DNA of 64,000 nucleotides from Rubellimicrobium roseum (GTDB lineage Bacteria; Pseudomonadota; Alphaproteobacteria; Rhodobacterales; Rhodobacteraceae): NCBI RefSeq assembly GCF_006152145.1, contig NZ_VDFV01000016.1, positions 1 to 64,000 of the forward strand, read 5' to 3'. Shown piece by piece: positions 28,493 to 36,219 of this stretch (position 1 is its first letter; each line of letters starts with the position of its first letter). The notes under the pieces were generated by a model. It saw only the letters and a program-made list of their open reading frames with translations, ran no database searches and was not told where the DNA came from. The position numbers and the translations under genes were made by a program.

Positions 28493-29380
28493 TCAGCCGG
28501 CCGGGCAGTCAACCGGCGTCTCGAAGACCTCGGCGCCCTTGCGGGTGCGCACGGTGCAGATGCGCGGGGGGGGAGGCGGGGGCTCGGGCGCCATCACCAC
28601 CGGCGCGGGCGCGGGAGCGGGGGCGTCCTCAAGGCCCAGCAGGGCCTTCTGGTCCACCTCGATGGCGGAAGCCACCGTATCATCTGTCTGTCCGACCAGC
28701 GACAGCGACAGCGAGCCCGAGGCCTGCGCCTGGGCGAGGTTGGCCACCTGCTGGGGGGTGACCTCCACGGTCACGTTGCTGGCGATATCGATGTCCATCG
28801 CCGTGTCGTCGGTCGACTGGTCGATGGCCACGAGCCTGAGGCCGGACTCGATGAGTTGGGTGACCTGACGCGCTTCCTGACCGCCTTCCTCGACCGTGCC
28901 GGTCCAGTAGACATCCACCCGGTCGCCAGGCCGCAGGAAGCCCGACACCCCGGAGGTTGCGTCCACCCCGATGGCGAAGGCCCGCAGTCCCGGGGTCAGG
29001 CGCTGCGTGATTCCCACGTCGCCGCCGGGCTCCGTCACCTTGACGACCAGCAGGGGCTCGTTGAGCTCCATCGGGCGCAGGGCCACGCGCGGCACGTCAG
29101 GACCTTCGGGGAAAAGTTCTTCCTCGGTGCGGAACACGCCCTCGGGCAGGAAGGGCTCGGCGTAGCGAATGAGCTGCACGTCAGACGGAGTGATCGACTC
29201 GCCGTAGCTAATCCGGCGGTTGACGGCGTAGACCTCGACGGTCGGGGTCGCGGCCTGCAGGGCCTGTTCGTATTGCGAAAGCATCACGGCCTGCGTTTCG
29301 AATTGGCCGCGCACCATATAGACGGCCGTCCCGGCCAGCCCGAGCCCGGCGACCAGAACCAGTCCGAACACGTTCTTCAT
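28493..29380 (-). CDS. cpaB: Flp pilus assembly protein CpaB/RcpC
   Basis: 295 residues. A signal/anchor (about residues 3-22) precedes a SAF (beta-clip) domain (about 45-115) and a long RcpC-type domain with RLTPGLRAFAIGVDATSGVSGFLRPGDRVDV, characteristic of the family. The C-terminus has a proline-rich stretch (about 260-278). RcpC is periplasmic and is needed for Flp pilus biogenesis through the secretin. The ATG at 29380 follows CGGGAGAT. It starts 23 bases after the flp pilin stop. Confidence 0.93.
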   Translation of the reverse strand: MKNVFGLVLVAGLGLAGTAVYMVRGQFETQAVMLSQYEQALQAATPTVEVYAVNRRISYGESITPSDVQLIRYAEPFLPEGVFRTEEELFPEGPDVPRVALRPMELNEPLLVVKVTEPGGDVGITQRLTPGLRAFAIGVDATSGVSGFLRPGDRVDVYWTGTVEEGGQEARQVTQLIESGLRLVAIDQSTDDTAMDIDIASNVTVEVTPQQVANLAQAQASGSLSLSLVGQTDDTVASAIEVDQKALLGLEDAPAPAPAPVVMAPEPPPPPPRICTVRTRKGAEVFETPVDCPAG

Positions 29381-29403
29381 CAGGATATCTCCCGTTCTGG
29401 AAG

Positions 29404-29598
29404 TCACAAAGGATCGAGTGTCGGCATCTCGATCTTGGCTAGGGCGGCCCCGGTGTCGGCGCCGAGCTGCGTTGTTTCGTCTGACATGATCGCCACGATT
29501 CCGGCGCCGATCAGGGCGATGGCGGCAGTCAGCACGACCCAATCGACGGTGACGGCCCCGGATTCATCCCGCGCGAACCGCTCGACGATAAACTTCAT
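29404..29598 (-). CDS. Flp-type pilin, second copy
   Basis: 64 residues. A short leader (1-14, MKFIVERFARDESG) precedes GAVTVDWVVLTAA, the hydrophobic assembly helix. It is the same processing region as the pilin at 29917-30123, but the tail differs (TQLGADTGAALAKIEMPTLDPL, no Asn/Ser-rich end). A GGAGG ribosome site lies 8 bases upstream of the ATG. It is 23 bases before cpaB and is probably co-transcribed with it. It could be a minor pilin or pseudopilin. Confidence 0.88.
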   Translation of the reverse strand: MKFIVERFARDESGAVTVDWVVLTAAIALIGAGIVAIMSDETTQLGADTGAALAKIEMPTLDPL

Positions 29599-29710
29599 GA
29601 CGACCTCCACGCGCATATCAGATCCGGGCGCGCCCCGATCTTCGCGCCAGAGACTGCCGCCGAATTGTGGCCGGGGTGGGGCGGGTCGCGTGCGGGTCCG
29701 CGGCCGGTAC

Positions 29711-29748
29711 CTAAAAAGCGATAGGGCCGCGCCTTCAAGGAGCGGCCC
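29711..29748 (-). terminator. Rho-independent terminator after the first flp pilin gene
   Basis: GGGCCGC and GCGGCCC form a 7-base-pair perfect stem with an 11-base loop. On the minus strand it is followed by TATCGCTTTTTAGG, including five consecutive T. It lies about 170 bases after the stop of the pilin at 29917-30123, so that pilin would be transcribed as a single-gene message with partial read-through. Confidence 0.75.
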
Positions 29749-29916
29749 AACGCCTGCTTTCCTGCGGCCGATAGCCTTGAGAGCTGACGATCCGGTGCTG
29801 GATGATGCCCGCGGCATCGCCGCTTAGGTAGGCTGGGCCTTTGGTTTGGCCCGACGCAGCGCCTGGGATAGCGATGACCAGGCTGGCGGCGAAGGTGAGC
29901 CCTACCCCGACTGCGA

Positions 29917-30123
29917 TCAGTCGTTGCCGGCGGTCGAGCTCTGGATGTTCGTGCCGGCTTCGCCGACGGCCGTGGCGATGTTGTCGGCCGTGCCCTTGGC
30001 GTTCTCGGAGATCGAGTTCAGGACAACGATGCCCAGGCCGACGACGGCAGCGGTGAGCACCACCCAGTCGACGGTCACGGCGCCGTCTTCGTCGGCGCGG
30101 AAGTTCTTGATGAAGTTCAGCAT
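29917..30123 (-). CDS. Flp/PilA-type pilin, likely major subunit
   Basis: 68 residues. A leader of 14 residues (MLNFIKNFRADEDG) ends in glycine, then AVTVDW starts the mature hydrophobic helix. At positions +5/+6 after the cleavage glycine Asp-Trp replaces the canonical Glu-Tyr. The C-terminus is Ser/Thr/Asn-rich. It is first in the Tad locus, with its own terminator downstream, as expected for the abundant pilin. CpaA would cleave the leader. Confidence 0.92.
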   Translation of the reverse strand: MLNFIKNFRADEDGAVTVDWVVLTAAVVGLGIVVLNSISENAKGTADNIATAVGEAGTNIQSSTAGND

Positions 30124-30460
30124 GTCTGGCTCCTCAGGGGTTCTTGAGCTTCACACCGCGCCGGGTCGCTTGGGGCGTCTCATGGTCCTCGCACCCCCGT
30201 CGTCGATGACCGGATATGGCTCTTGGAATCTGGCGAGAGTTGGACGGGTTTCGTGCATTTGGCTGTCCTTTCGTTCGGCGCGGCTCCATGATTGGTCGCT
30301 CCGGCGACCGTTACGGGCTCTCGAAAGCCGGACACCGTGGCCGTGCTTCCTCAGCGGCAAAGCGAAATCACGGGTACTTGAGGGTGCCGCTCGCCGCTGC
30401 CCGCAAGGGCGGGCATTGTTCGCGCGTGGCGCGGGCAGGGTCGGCGACGGAGGAGCGAGC
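30124..30460. other. Divergent intergenic region between flp pilin and lytic transglycosylase
   Basis: 337 bases without a confident gene. It must hold the pilin promoter (minus) and the transglycosylase promoter (plus). A 35-codon minus-strand frame (30151-30258, starting MHETRPTLARFQ) has a good GAAAGGA ribosome site but no recognisable family. A hairpin TGCCCGC-AAGG-GCGGGCA lies at 30398-30415. No obvious sigma-54 or sigma-70 consensus was identified. Confidence 0.4.
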
Positions 30461-31330
30461 ATGCGGCGACAGGTGGAGGCGGTGTTAATGAAGCGGGCAG
30501 GATCGTGGCAAACTGCCGCGGCGGCCGGCCTGATTCTTGGGGCGCTGACGGGGCCGGTGGAGGCCGAGGATTTCACCTTCAAGCGGATCGGCGTGCCGAT
30601 TGCGGGCAGCACCGACCGCATCACCGTGCAGATCGACCCCAACATTCCGATGTTCGTGTCGAACCGGGCCGAGACTCCTTTCGTTCCGCTCGCTCCTGCC
30701 GCGGAGGCGCCGCACGGCGGCGGGGGGGCGGCTCAGCCGGCCGGCGTGGAGTGGTTCTGGAGCGGGGTGTCACCCCTTATGGCTGATTCGCAGCCGGGCC
30801 GACTCGACCAGGCGTTGCTCGTGATGGCGGCCTCGCCCGAAGGGGCGATCGTGCCGCCCCGGCTCCAGACGCTCCAAGACATCGCGCGGCTCTATGGCAC
30901 CGACATCCTGCGCGAGACGGTGGGCACCCGCGTCTCGCCTGCGCTGGTGCTGTCGGTTATCGCCGTCGAAAGCGCAGGGCAGGCGGATGCCTTGTCGCAC
31001 GCGGGCGCGGCCGGCCTCATGCAGCTCATGCCCGGAACGGCGGCGCGCTTCAACGTCGCGGACCGGCTCCAGCCGGCCGAGAGCATCCGGGGCGGCGTGG
31101 CCTATCTCGACTGGCTCCTGAACCATTTCGGCGGCGATCCGATCCTGGCCCTCGCGGCCTACAACGCGGGCGAAGGATCCGTCCGCGACAACGGCGGCGT
31201 GCCGCCCTATCCCGAGACGCGGGCCTATGTGCCCAAGGTGCTGGCCGCCTGGAGCGTGGCGAAGGGCCTGTGCCAGACGCCGCCCGAGCTGGTGTCGGAC
31301 GGCTGCGTCTTCGTGGGCGAGGCGCTCTAG
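30461..31330 (+). CDS. Lytic transglycosylase (SLT domain), periplasmic
   Basis: 289 residues. A signal peptide (to about residue 35, ending PVEA) leads to a catalytic SLT domain (about 150-275) with the motif ESAGQADALSHAGAAGLMQL, where the Glu is catalytic, and AYNAGEGSV. It cleaves peptidoglycan with formation of anhydromuropeptides. The ATG at 30461 has a strong GGAGGAG site; an internal ATG at 30488 is less likely. It is divergent from the Tad locus and may open the wall for the pilus (inference). The gene ends in CTAG, shared with the convergent GNAT gene. Confidence 0.9.
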   Translation: MRRQVEAVLMKRAGSWQTAAAAGLILGALTGPVEAEDFTFKRIGVPIAGSTDRITVQIDPNIPMFVSNRAETPFVPLAPAAEAPHGGGGAAQPAGVEWFWSGVSPLMADSQPGRLDQALLVMAASPEGAIVPPRLQTLQDIARLYGTDILRETVGTRVSPALVLSVIAVESAGQADALSHAGAAGLMQLMPGTAARFNVADRLQPAESIRGGVAYLDWLLNHFGGDPILALAAYNAGEGSVRDNGGVPPYPETRAYVPKVLAAWSVAKGLCQTPPELVSDGCVFVGEAL

Positions 31331-31611
31331 CGGGAGAAGAGCGGCGCCCATTCCGGGTGCCGCCGGGCCTGCCCGGCCACGAAAGGGCAGAGCGGCACGA
31401 TGGTGAAGCCCTGTGCGCGGGCGTCCGCGAGAAGCGCGTCGAGGAGCGCCTCGGCGAGGCCCTGTCCGCGCAGGGCGCCGGGCACGTAGGTGTGGTCTGC
31501 GATGACCTGGTCTGGCGAGAGGACCGACAGCGTCAGCTCCGCCTCGCCCTCGGGTCGTCGGATCACGTAGCGGCGCTTGGAGCCGAGGTCCTCGCGCTCG
31601 ACCTCAGGCAA
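31327..31611 (-). CDS. Small GNAT N-acetyltransferase (YjdJ type)
   Basis: 94 residues. A minimal GNAT fold of the Acetyltransf_CG group, with the acetyl-CoA loop [18 protein letters not shown] and the family tail [16 protein letters not shown]. The substrate is unknown. The start is TTG, overlapping the stop of the CoA-transferase B gene by 8 bases, so it looks translationally coupled to it. The stop overlaps the transglycosylase stop within one CTAG. Confidence 0.82.
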   Translation of the reverse strand: MPEVEREDLGSKRRYVIRRPEGEAELTLSVLSPDQVIADHTYVPGALRGQGLAEALLDALLADARAQGFTIVPLCPFVAGQARRHPEWAPLFSR

Positions 31612-32251
31612 GGGTGGCCTCGGTCTCGACGATCTTCGCGTCCGTCGCCCGTCGGATCTCCTCCTCGGTCACGCCGGGCGCGCACTCCACGAGGCGCAGT
31701 CCGCCCTCGACCACATCGAGGACTCCGAGATTGGTGATGATGCGGTCCACGACGCCCTGGCCCGTGAGCGGCAGGGTGCAGGCCTTGAGCACCTTCGACT
31801 CGCCCGCCTTGTTGGTGTGGTCCATCACCACCACCACGCGGCCCACGCCCGCCACAAGGTCCATGGCCCCGCCCATGCCCTTCACGAGCTTGCCGGGGAT
31901 CATCCAGTTGGCGAGGTCCCCTTCCTCGGAGACCTCCATCGCGCCCAGGATGGCCATGGCGATCTTGCCGCCCCGGATCATCGCGAAGCTCGTGGCCGAG
32001 TCGAAGTAGGCCGAATGCGGCAGCTCCGTGATGGTCTGCTTGCCGGCGTTGATGAGGTCGGGGTCCTCCTCTCCCTCATAGGGGAAGGGACCCATCCCGA
32101 GCATCCCGTTCTCGCTCTGGAGCGTGACGTTCACGCCCTCGGGGATGTAGTTGGCCACCAGCGTCGGAATGCCGATGCCGAGGTTGACGTACATGCCGTC
32201 GCGGAGTTCCTGCGCCGCGCGCGCGGCCATCTGGTTGCGGTCCCAGGGCAT
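31604..32251 (-). CDS. scoB: 3-oxoacid CoA-transferase subunit B
   Basis: 215 residues. Class I CoA-transferase beta subunit; the active-site glutamate lies in the SENGMLG motif, and [19 protein letters not shown] is a family signature. With subunit A it moves CoA from succinyl-CoA to acetoacetate or a related 3-oxoacid, linking ketone-body or beta-ketoacid use to the TCA cycle. The start is 11 bases after the subunit A stop. Exact acyl specificity (acetoacetate versus 3-oxoadipate) is not determined by sequence. Confidence 0.92.
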   Translation of the reverse strand: MPWDRNQMAARAAQELRDGMYVNLGIGIPTLVANYIPEGVNVTLQSENGMLGMGPFPYEGEEDPDLINAGKQTITELPHSAYFDSATSFAMIRGGKIAMAILGAMEVSEEGDLANWMIPGKLVKGMGGAMDLVAGVGRVVVVMDHTNKAGESKVLKACTLPLTGQGVVDRIITNLGVLDVVEGGLRLVECAPGVTEEEIRRATDAKIVETEATLA

Positions 32252-32262
32252 GGGCGATCTCC

Positions 32263-32988
32263 TCAGGCGGGGATGGGGGTGGAGCCGGCGGCCTCGCGCT
32301 TGCGCGTGGTGCGCTGCTCGATGCGCTTCTCGTGCGGGCCCGCGATCAGGCGGTGGACGTAGATGCCGGGCAGGTGGATGGCGTCGGGGTCGAGGCTGCC
32401 CGCGGGGACGATCTCCTCCACCTCGGCCACGCAGATCTTGCCGCAGGTCGCGGCGGGCACGTTGAAGTTGCGCGAGGTCTTGCGGAAGACGAGGTTGCCT
32501 GTGGGATCCGCCTTCCAGGCCTTCACGATGGACAGGTCGGCAAAGATGCCCTTTTCCAAGATGTAGGTCTGACCGTCGAAGTCCTTGTGCTCCTTGCCCT
32601 CGGCCACGACGGTGCCCACGCCGGTCTTGGTGTAGAAGCCGGGGATCCCGGCGCCGCCAGCCCGCATCCGTTCCGCGAGCGTGCCTTGCGGGTTGAACTC
32701 CAGCTCCAGTTCGCCCGACAGGTACTGGCGCATGAACTCGGCGTTCTCGCCCACGTAGGACGACATCATCTTGCGGACCTGCCGGGTTTCCAGCAGCACA
32801 CCCAGCCCGAAGCCGTCCACGCCGGCGTTGTTGGAGGCCACCGTCAACTCGCGCACCCCCGCCTCGCGGATGGCCGCGATCAGAAGCTCGGGTATGCCGC
32901 AAAGGCCGAAGCCCCCCGCCGCGATCAGCATGCCGTCGCGGAGCAGACCATCGAGCGCCGCCTTCGCGTCCGGATAGACCTTGTTCAT
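32263..32988 (-). CDS. scoA: 3-oxoacid CoA-transferase subunit A
   Basis: 241 residues. Class I CoA-transferase alpha subunit, with the CoA-binding [10 protein letters not shown] motif near residue 25 and [16 protein letters not shown]. It forms a heterotetramer with ScoB. The start ATG is set by the long conserved N-terminus ([16 protein letters not shown]). The gene pair has no accessory thiolase or dehydrogenase neighbour here. Confidence 0.93.
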   Translation of the reverse strand: MNKVYPDAKAALDGLLRDGMLIAAGGFGLCGIPELLIAAIREAGVRELTVASNNAGVDGFGLGVLLETRQVRKMMSSYVGENAEFMRQYLSGELELEFNPQGTLAERMRAGGAGIPGFYTKTGVGTVVAEGKEHKDFDGQTYILEKGIFADLSIVKAWKADPTGNLVFRKTSRNFNVPAATCGKICVAEVEEIVPAGSLDPDAIHLPGIYVHRLIAGPHEKRIEQRTTRKREAAGSTPIPA

Positions 32989-33058
32989 GCCGCCGCTCTC
33001 CCCTCCGCCTCGGTTGCGGAAAGCCTAGCGCCGCGATGCAGCGGAGGGAAGGGGCGTG

Positions 33059-35719
33059 TCAGGTCCCGCTTGCGGCGGCCTTGCTGCGGGTGGCGGGCTT
33101 CTTCGGGGCGGCCTTCGGCTTCGCCTCCTTGGGCTCGGCCTTCGCTTTCGGCTTGGGCTTCGCCTCCTTGGGCTCGGCCTTCGGCTTCGGGGCAGCCTTG
33201 GCTTTCTTCGCGGGCTTGGAGCCCGCCTTGGCGTCCACGAGGGCCACGGCCTCGTCCAGGGTGATCGCCTCGGGCTCGACGTCCTTGGGCAGGGTGGCGT
33301 TGACCTTGCCCCACTTCACGTAGGGTCCGAAGCGACCGGGCATGACGGAGATCTCGCCGCCCCCCGGATGCTCGCCCAACGCGCGCAGCGGCTGCGCGGC
33401 GGCCCGGCCCCGTCCGGCTCCGCGCCCGGCCAGCTTCTGCGCCAGCACCTCGACGGCCCGGTTCATGCCGATTTCGAAGACCTCCGAGGCATCGGGAAGG
33501 TTGGCGTAGGTGCTGCCGTGCTTGACGTAAGGGCCGAAGCGGCCAATGGCTGCCTCGATCGGCTGGCCGTCCTCGGGGTGGGGCCCGATGACGCGGGGCA
33601 GGCTCAGGAGGCGCAGCGCCTTCTCCAGGTCCATGTCCTGCGCCGACCAGCCCTTGGGCAGCGAGGCGCGGGGCGGCTTCGGGTTCTCTGTCGTCGCCTC
33701 GCCGCGCTGCACGTAAGGCCCGAAGCGGCCGTCCTTGAGATGGATCGGGTCGCCGTTGTCGTGGCCCAGCAGCCGCTCGCCCGTCTGGACCTCGCCGTCC
33801 TCGGACGGGGGGCCGAAGGGGCGCGTGTAGCGGCACTCGGGGTAGTTGGAGCAGCCGATGAAGGCGCCGCCGGTGCGGGCGGTGCGCATCGACAGCCGCC
33901 CCGTGTCGCAGGTGGGGCAGAGGCGCGGGTCGCCGCCGTCGGCGCGGGGCGGGTAAAGATGGGGCGCCAGCACCTCGTCGATCTTGTCGAGCACCTCGCC
34001 GATGCGCAGGTCCGCCGTCTCGGCGATGGCGGCCGAGAAGTCCCGCCAGAACCGGGCGAGCACCTCCTTGTAGTCGGCGTCGCCGGCGCTGATCTCGTCG
34101 AGCTGGTTCTCGAGGCCCGCGGTGAAGTCGTATTCGACGTAGCGACGGAAGTAGTTGGTCAGGAAGACGGTGACGAGCCGGCCCTTGTCCTCGGGGACGA
34201 GACGGCCGTTCTCCTTGCGGACGTATTCGCGGTCCTGGATCGTGGTGACGATCGAGGCGTAGGTGGAGGGGCGGCCGATCCCCAGCTCCTCCATGCGCTT
34301 CACGAGCGTGGCCTCGGTGTAGCGGGGCGGCGGCTGGGTGAAGTGCTGCTCGGGCGTCACCGCCACCTTGTCCGCCGGCTCGCCCTTGGCCATCTGCGGG
34401 AGCCGCGCGTCGTCCTCGCCCTCGGCGTCTGCCCCGGCCGGGGCCACGTCGTCGCGCCCCTCGGTGTAGACCCGCATGAAGCCGTCGAACAGCACGACCT
34501 GCCCCGAGGCGCGCAGGCCCACCTGGCCGTCGGCGCTGCCGATCTCGACGGTGGTGCGCTCCAGCCGCGCCTCGGCCATCTGAGAGGCCAGCGTGCGTTT
34601 CCAGATCAGGTCATAGAGCTTGCGCTGGTCGGGGTCGGTGATTCGCAAGGCGCTCGCGTCGCGGCTCATGTCCGTGGGCCGGATGCACTCGTGCGCCTCC
34701 TGGGCGTTCTTGGCCTTGTTCTTGTACATGCGCGGGGACTTCGGGACGTAGTCCGCGCCGAAGCGATCCTTGATGGCGTCGCGGGCGGCCATGACCGCCT
34801 CGGGCGCCATGTCGATGCCGTCGGTCCGCATGTAGGTGATGTGGCCGGCCTCGTAGAGCCGCTGGGCCGCCGACATCGTGGCCTTGGCGCCCATGCCGAA
34901 CTTGCGCGACGCCTCCTGCTGGAGGGTCGAAGTCATGAAGGGAGCGGACGGGTGGCGCGAGCCGGGCTTGGCCTCGACGCTCGTCACGGTGAGGTCGCGG
35001 TGCTGGACGGCCGCCACGGCGAGGTCGGCGTCGGCCGCCGTCTTCAGGTCGAACTTGTCGAGCTTGCGACCTCCGAGCGAGACGAGGCGCGCGGCGAACT
35101 CCCGGCCGCGCGGCGTCTTCAGGACGGCTTCGACGGTCCAGTACTCCTGGGCGCGGAAGGCCTCGATCTCCATCTCGCGCTCGACGATGAGCCGCAGGCA
35201 GACGGACTGCACGCGCCCCGCCGACTTGGCGCCCGGCAGCTTGCGCCACAGCACGGGGGACAGGTTGAAGCCCACTAGATAGTCGAGCGCACGTCGGGCC
35301 AGATAGGCGTCCACGAGCGGCGCGTCGACCTGCCGCGGTTGGCGCATCGCCTCGGCGACGGCCGTCTTGGTGATGGCGTTGAAGGTGACGCGGCTCACCT
35401 CGGTGGTCGCCTTGATCGCCTTGCGCTCGCGCAGCGCCTCGGTGAGGTGCCACGAGATCGCCTCGCCCTCGCGGTCGGGGTCGGTGGCCAGGATGAGGCG
35501 CGGGTCCGCCTTGAGCGCGTCGGCGATGGCTTTGAGGTGCTTCTTCGACTCGGGAGCGACTTCCCATTCCATGGCGAAGTCGTGCTCGGGGTCGACCGAG
35601 CCGTCCTTGGCGGGAAGGTCACGCACGTGCCCGAAGCTCGCCAGCACCGTGTAGTCGCTGCCGAGATAGGCGTTGATCGTCTTGGCCTTGGCCGGGGATT
35701 CGACAACGACGACGGGCAT
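33059..35719 (-). CDS. topA: DNA topoisomerase I
   Basis: 886 residues. N-terminal Toprim domain (VVVESPAKAKTI, TDPDREGEAI) followed by the type IA core; the catalytic tyrosine is in the HITYMRTD motif. A C4 zinc finger (CPTCDTGRL...CSNYPEC) and several topoisomerase C-terminal repeats (RFGPYVKHG, RFGPYVKWG) follow. The last 60 residues are Lys/Ala/Pro/Glu-rich, a basic tail common in alphaproteobacterial TopA. It relaxes negative supercoils. The ATG at 35719 is fixed by the MPVVVVESPAKA start. Confidence 0.97.
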   Translation of the reverse strand: MPVVVVESPAKAKTINAYLGSDYTVLASFGHVRDLPAKDGSVDPEHDFAMEWEVAPESKKHLKAIADALKADPRLILATDPDREGEAISWHLTEALRERKAIKATTEVSRVTFNAITKTAVAEAMRQPRQVDAPLVDAYLARRALDYLVGFNLSPVLWRKLPGAKSAGRVQSVCLRLIVEREMEIEAFRAQEYWTVEAVLKTPRGREFAARLVSLGGRKLDKFDLKTAADADLAVAAVQHRDLTVTSVEAKPGSRHPSAPFMTSTLQQEASRKFGMGAKATMSAAQRLYEAGHITYMRTDGIDMAPEAVMAARDAIKDRFGADYVPKSPRMYKNKAKNAQEAHECIRPTDMSRDASALRITDPDQRKLYDLIWKRTLASQMAEARLERTTVEIGSADGQVGLRASGQVVLFDGFMRVYTEGRDDVAPAGADAEGEDDARLPQMAKGEPADKVAVTPEQHFTQPPPRYTEATLVKRMEELGIGRPSTYASIVTTIQDREYVRKENGRLVPEDKGRLVTVFLTNYFRRYVEYDFTAGLENQLDEISAGDADYKEVLARFWRDFSAAIAETADLRIGEVLDKIDEVLAPHLYPPRADGGDPRLCPTCDTGRLSMRTARTGGAFIGCSNYPECRYTRPFGPPSEDGEVQTGERLLGHDNGDPIHLKDGRFGPYVQRGEATTENPKPPRASLPKGWSAQDMDLEKALRLLSLPRVIGPHPEDGQPIEAAIGRFGPYVKHGSTYANLPDASEVFEIGMNRAVEVLAQKLAGRGAGRGRAAAQPLRALGEHPGGGEISVMPGRFGPYVKWGKVNATLPKDVEPEAITLDEAVALVDAKAGSKPAKKAKAAPKPKAEPKEAKPKPKAKAEPKEAKPKAAPKKPATRSKAAASGT

Positions 35720-36219
35720 CAGGCAAGCTCCGGCAGGCGGACGAGGGGCGGGGGCGGTATGTGGGCGCGGGCCCCCGAATGTCAATGCGGCCGGGGGCGC
35801 AGGGGCCCGGCGTCCCGCTGCCCCGATGGCCGGAGCGTCTTGGGGTCCTCCCGTTCCGGTTGCGGCCCGCGCCATCTTGGCCGGGCGACTTCGGGATACG
35901 CATTGTTGACTTATTGGATACAGATATTGCGATGGCCCTGCGGCTCGCCGGATTCCAGCAAAGATATGTTGGTTGCCATTTTATCGGCCTTGGAAATCTG
36001 GGCCTTCCCACGTCCAACGAGGAAACCGGGCGGGGCATCCTCTGAAATGGCACAATGTTGTGTAAACCGACCAATTTCGGACACTTAGGTGCCACGATTG
36101 ATTTGTTGACGCAGAGCCTGCGACTCTCCTACTGAAAGAGCGCACAAGCAAGGATTGTCCCACGCGAGACGTGCGGCCGGTCCCTAACAAGTTCACGCTT
36201 GCCTAAAAGGGGAATTGCA
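35720..36219. other. Intergenic region between topA and the RTX gene
   Basis: 500 bases between divergent genes. The first 170 are GC-rich like the rest of the window. From about 35,890 the composition drops, with short T/A runs (GTTGACTTATTGGATACAGATATTGCG, TTGTGTAAACCGACC). No gene, tRNA or repeat was recognised. It contains the candidate RTX promoter and presumably that of topA. Confidence 0.5.
36106..36135 (+). promoter_or_regulatory. Candidate sigma-70-type promoter for the RTX gene
   Basis: TTGACG (36106-36111) and TACTGA (36130-36135) are separated by 18 bases, about 85 bases before the RTX start codon. The site lies in the lower-GC stretch. The -10 match is weak, so this is a positional guess. 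Confidence 0.3.

Noticed and set aside
30398-30415. Hairpin TGCCCGC-AAGG-GCGGGCA as terminator of a small RNA
   Set aside because: No upstream promoter or transcript start was evident and the T-run is broken; noted only in the intergenic entry.
33056-35278. 740-codon open frame antisense to topA
   Set aside because: Mirror of topA codon bias, no conserved motif.
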